DNA from: Prado023 sp963818445
Lineage (GTDB): Bacteria; Actinomycetota; Actinomycetes; S36-B12; CAIYMF01
Direction of reading: 5' to 3'
Assembly (NCBI GenBank): GCA_963818445.1
Contig: CAWFSG010000012.1
Coordinates: 163,874-227,873, forward strand
DNA: 64,000 nucleotides
Shown here: positions 63,585 through 64,000 of the stretch, in pieces
How the letters are laid out: the number at the start of each line of letters is the position of its first letter
How positions within the stretch are numbered: position 1 is the first letter of the stretch
Notes under the pieces: generated by a model
The model's input: only the letters and a program-made list of their open reading frames with translations
Databases searched by the model: none
What the model was told of the DNA's origin: nothing
Program-made: the position numbers and the translations under genes

Positions 63585-64000
63585 CCGATCGGGACCGCGA
63601 TGCCGCGGGCCGCCCCCGCCAGGAGCGTCCGCGTGACGCCCTCGGCCGGCCACTGCCCTACGGGTCGACCGGGGTCGAACCGGTCGGCGAGGAGCCGCTA
63701 CCCCCGTCGGAGACCCTGAACCGGGCTCGCGAGCTGCTCGACGCGGGCCGGCCGTTCTCCGCCCACGAGGTCCTCGAGGCACGCTGGAAGGCCGGACCCG
63801 ACGAGGAGCGCGCGCTGTGGCAGGGCCTGGCGCAGGTCTGCGTGGGGCTCACGCACGAGGCCCGCGGCAACGCCATGGGCGCCGTCACCCTCCTCGAACG
63901 TGGCGCGGCCAACCTGGCGGACTACGCCGCCGGCGACGGCCCGACGTATGGGCTCGACCTGGCCTCGGTGATCGCGTGCGCGCGCGGGCGCGCAGAGCGC
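63581..64000 (+). CDS. DUF309 domain protein, 3' end beyond window
   Basis: The frame starts at GTG overlapping the decarboxylase stop and is open to the window end (140 codons). The first ~55 residues are disordered and Arg/Pro-rich. The DUF309 signature follows: RARELLDAGRPFSAHEVLEARWKAGPDEE, then LWQGLAQVCVGLTHEARGN. The family is small, helical and of unknown function. Coupling to the decarboxylase is by overlap only. Confidence 0.8.
   Translation, partial: MTDRDRDAAGRPRQERPRDALGRPLPYGSTGVEPVGEEPLPPSETLNRARELLDAGRPFSAHEVLEARWKAGPDEERALWQGLAQVCVGLTHEARGNAMGAVTLLERGAANLADYAAGDGPTYGLDLASVIACARGRAER

Overview
The window comes from a high-GC Gram-positive bacterium (Actinomycetota). Coding third positions are almost all G or C, and GTG starts and ATGA/GTGA stop-start overlaps are common. 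The gene families also fit: AMIN-like secreted proteins, DUF222/13E12 HNH proteins, a MbcA/RES-type toxin-antitoxin pair, and many leaderless starts. I cannot name a genus. No tRNA, rRNA, CRISPR array or insertion sequence was seen.

Layout. Positions 1-2554 hold three unrecognised genes around a 423 bp intergenic region rich in GTTGCC/GGCAAC hexamers. Positions 2568-8144 hold an AMIN/GerMN-like secreted protein, a C69 dipeptidase and two frameshifted secreted-protein paralogues, each behind a near-identical ~216 nt structured leader. Positions 8268-16888 carry a class III aminotransferase overlapping a kinase-like DUF6206-type gene, a propeller lipoprotein, a lyase-like PLP decarboxylase coupled to a GPH-type symporter, and an FAD amine oxidoreductase. 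Positions 16953-24788 hold two DUF202 proteins, a frameshifted DEAD-box helicase, an HMA-CDF metal transporter, a GNAT enzyme, metA, a frameshifted DUF222/HNH gene and a methyltransferase. Positions 24846-30451 contain a glycosyltransferase, a divergent membrane pyrophosphatase with a lipobox, and a 14-helix drug-efflux MFS protein.

Positions 30661-38456 hold a DUF2889 gene, a META lipoprotein, a DUF2202 protein, and two paralogous two-component systems placed as mirror images around a secreted protein with two polyglycine runs. Positions 38745-46328 are dominated by an abutting head-to-tail duplication of ~3.5 kb. Each copy carries a RES toxin, a YCII-like protein, a 43-residue protein, an NlpC/P60 hydrolase and an M43-type metalloprotease. 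The junction truncates the antitoxin of copy 2 and the protease of copy 1. Positions 46608-64000 contain a collapsed hydrolase pseudogene, metabolic enzymes, a KimA-like transporter/KdpD-like/KdpE-like operon, a MarR switch with two matched operators, a GH3 glycosidase, a second PLP decarboxylase and a partial DUF309 gene.

Many otherwise intact genes carry single-base frameshifts. Eleven of the twelve that I could reconstruct at gene level are insertions. Such a one-sided excess suggests consensus-sequence error for at least some of them, so genes called pseudogene for that reason alone may be intact in the organism.
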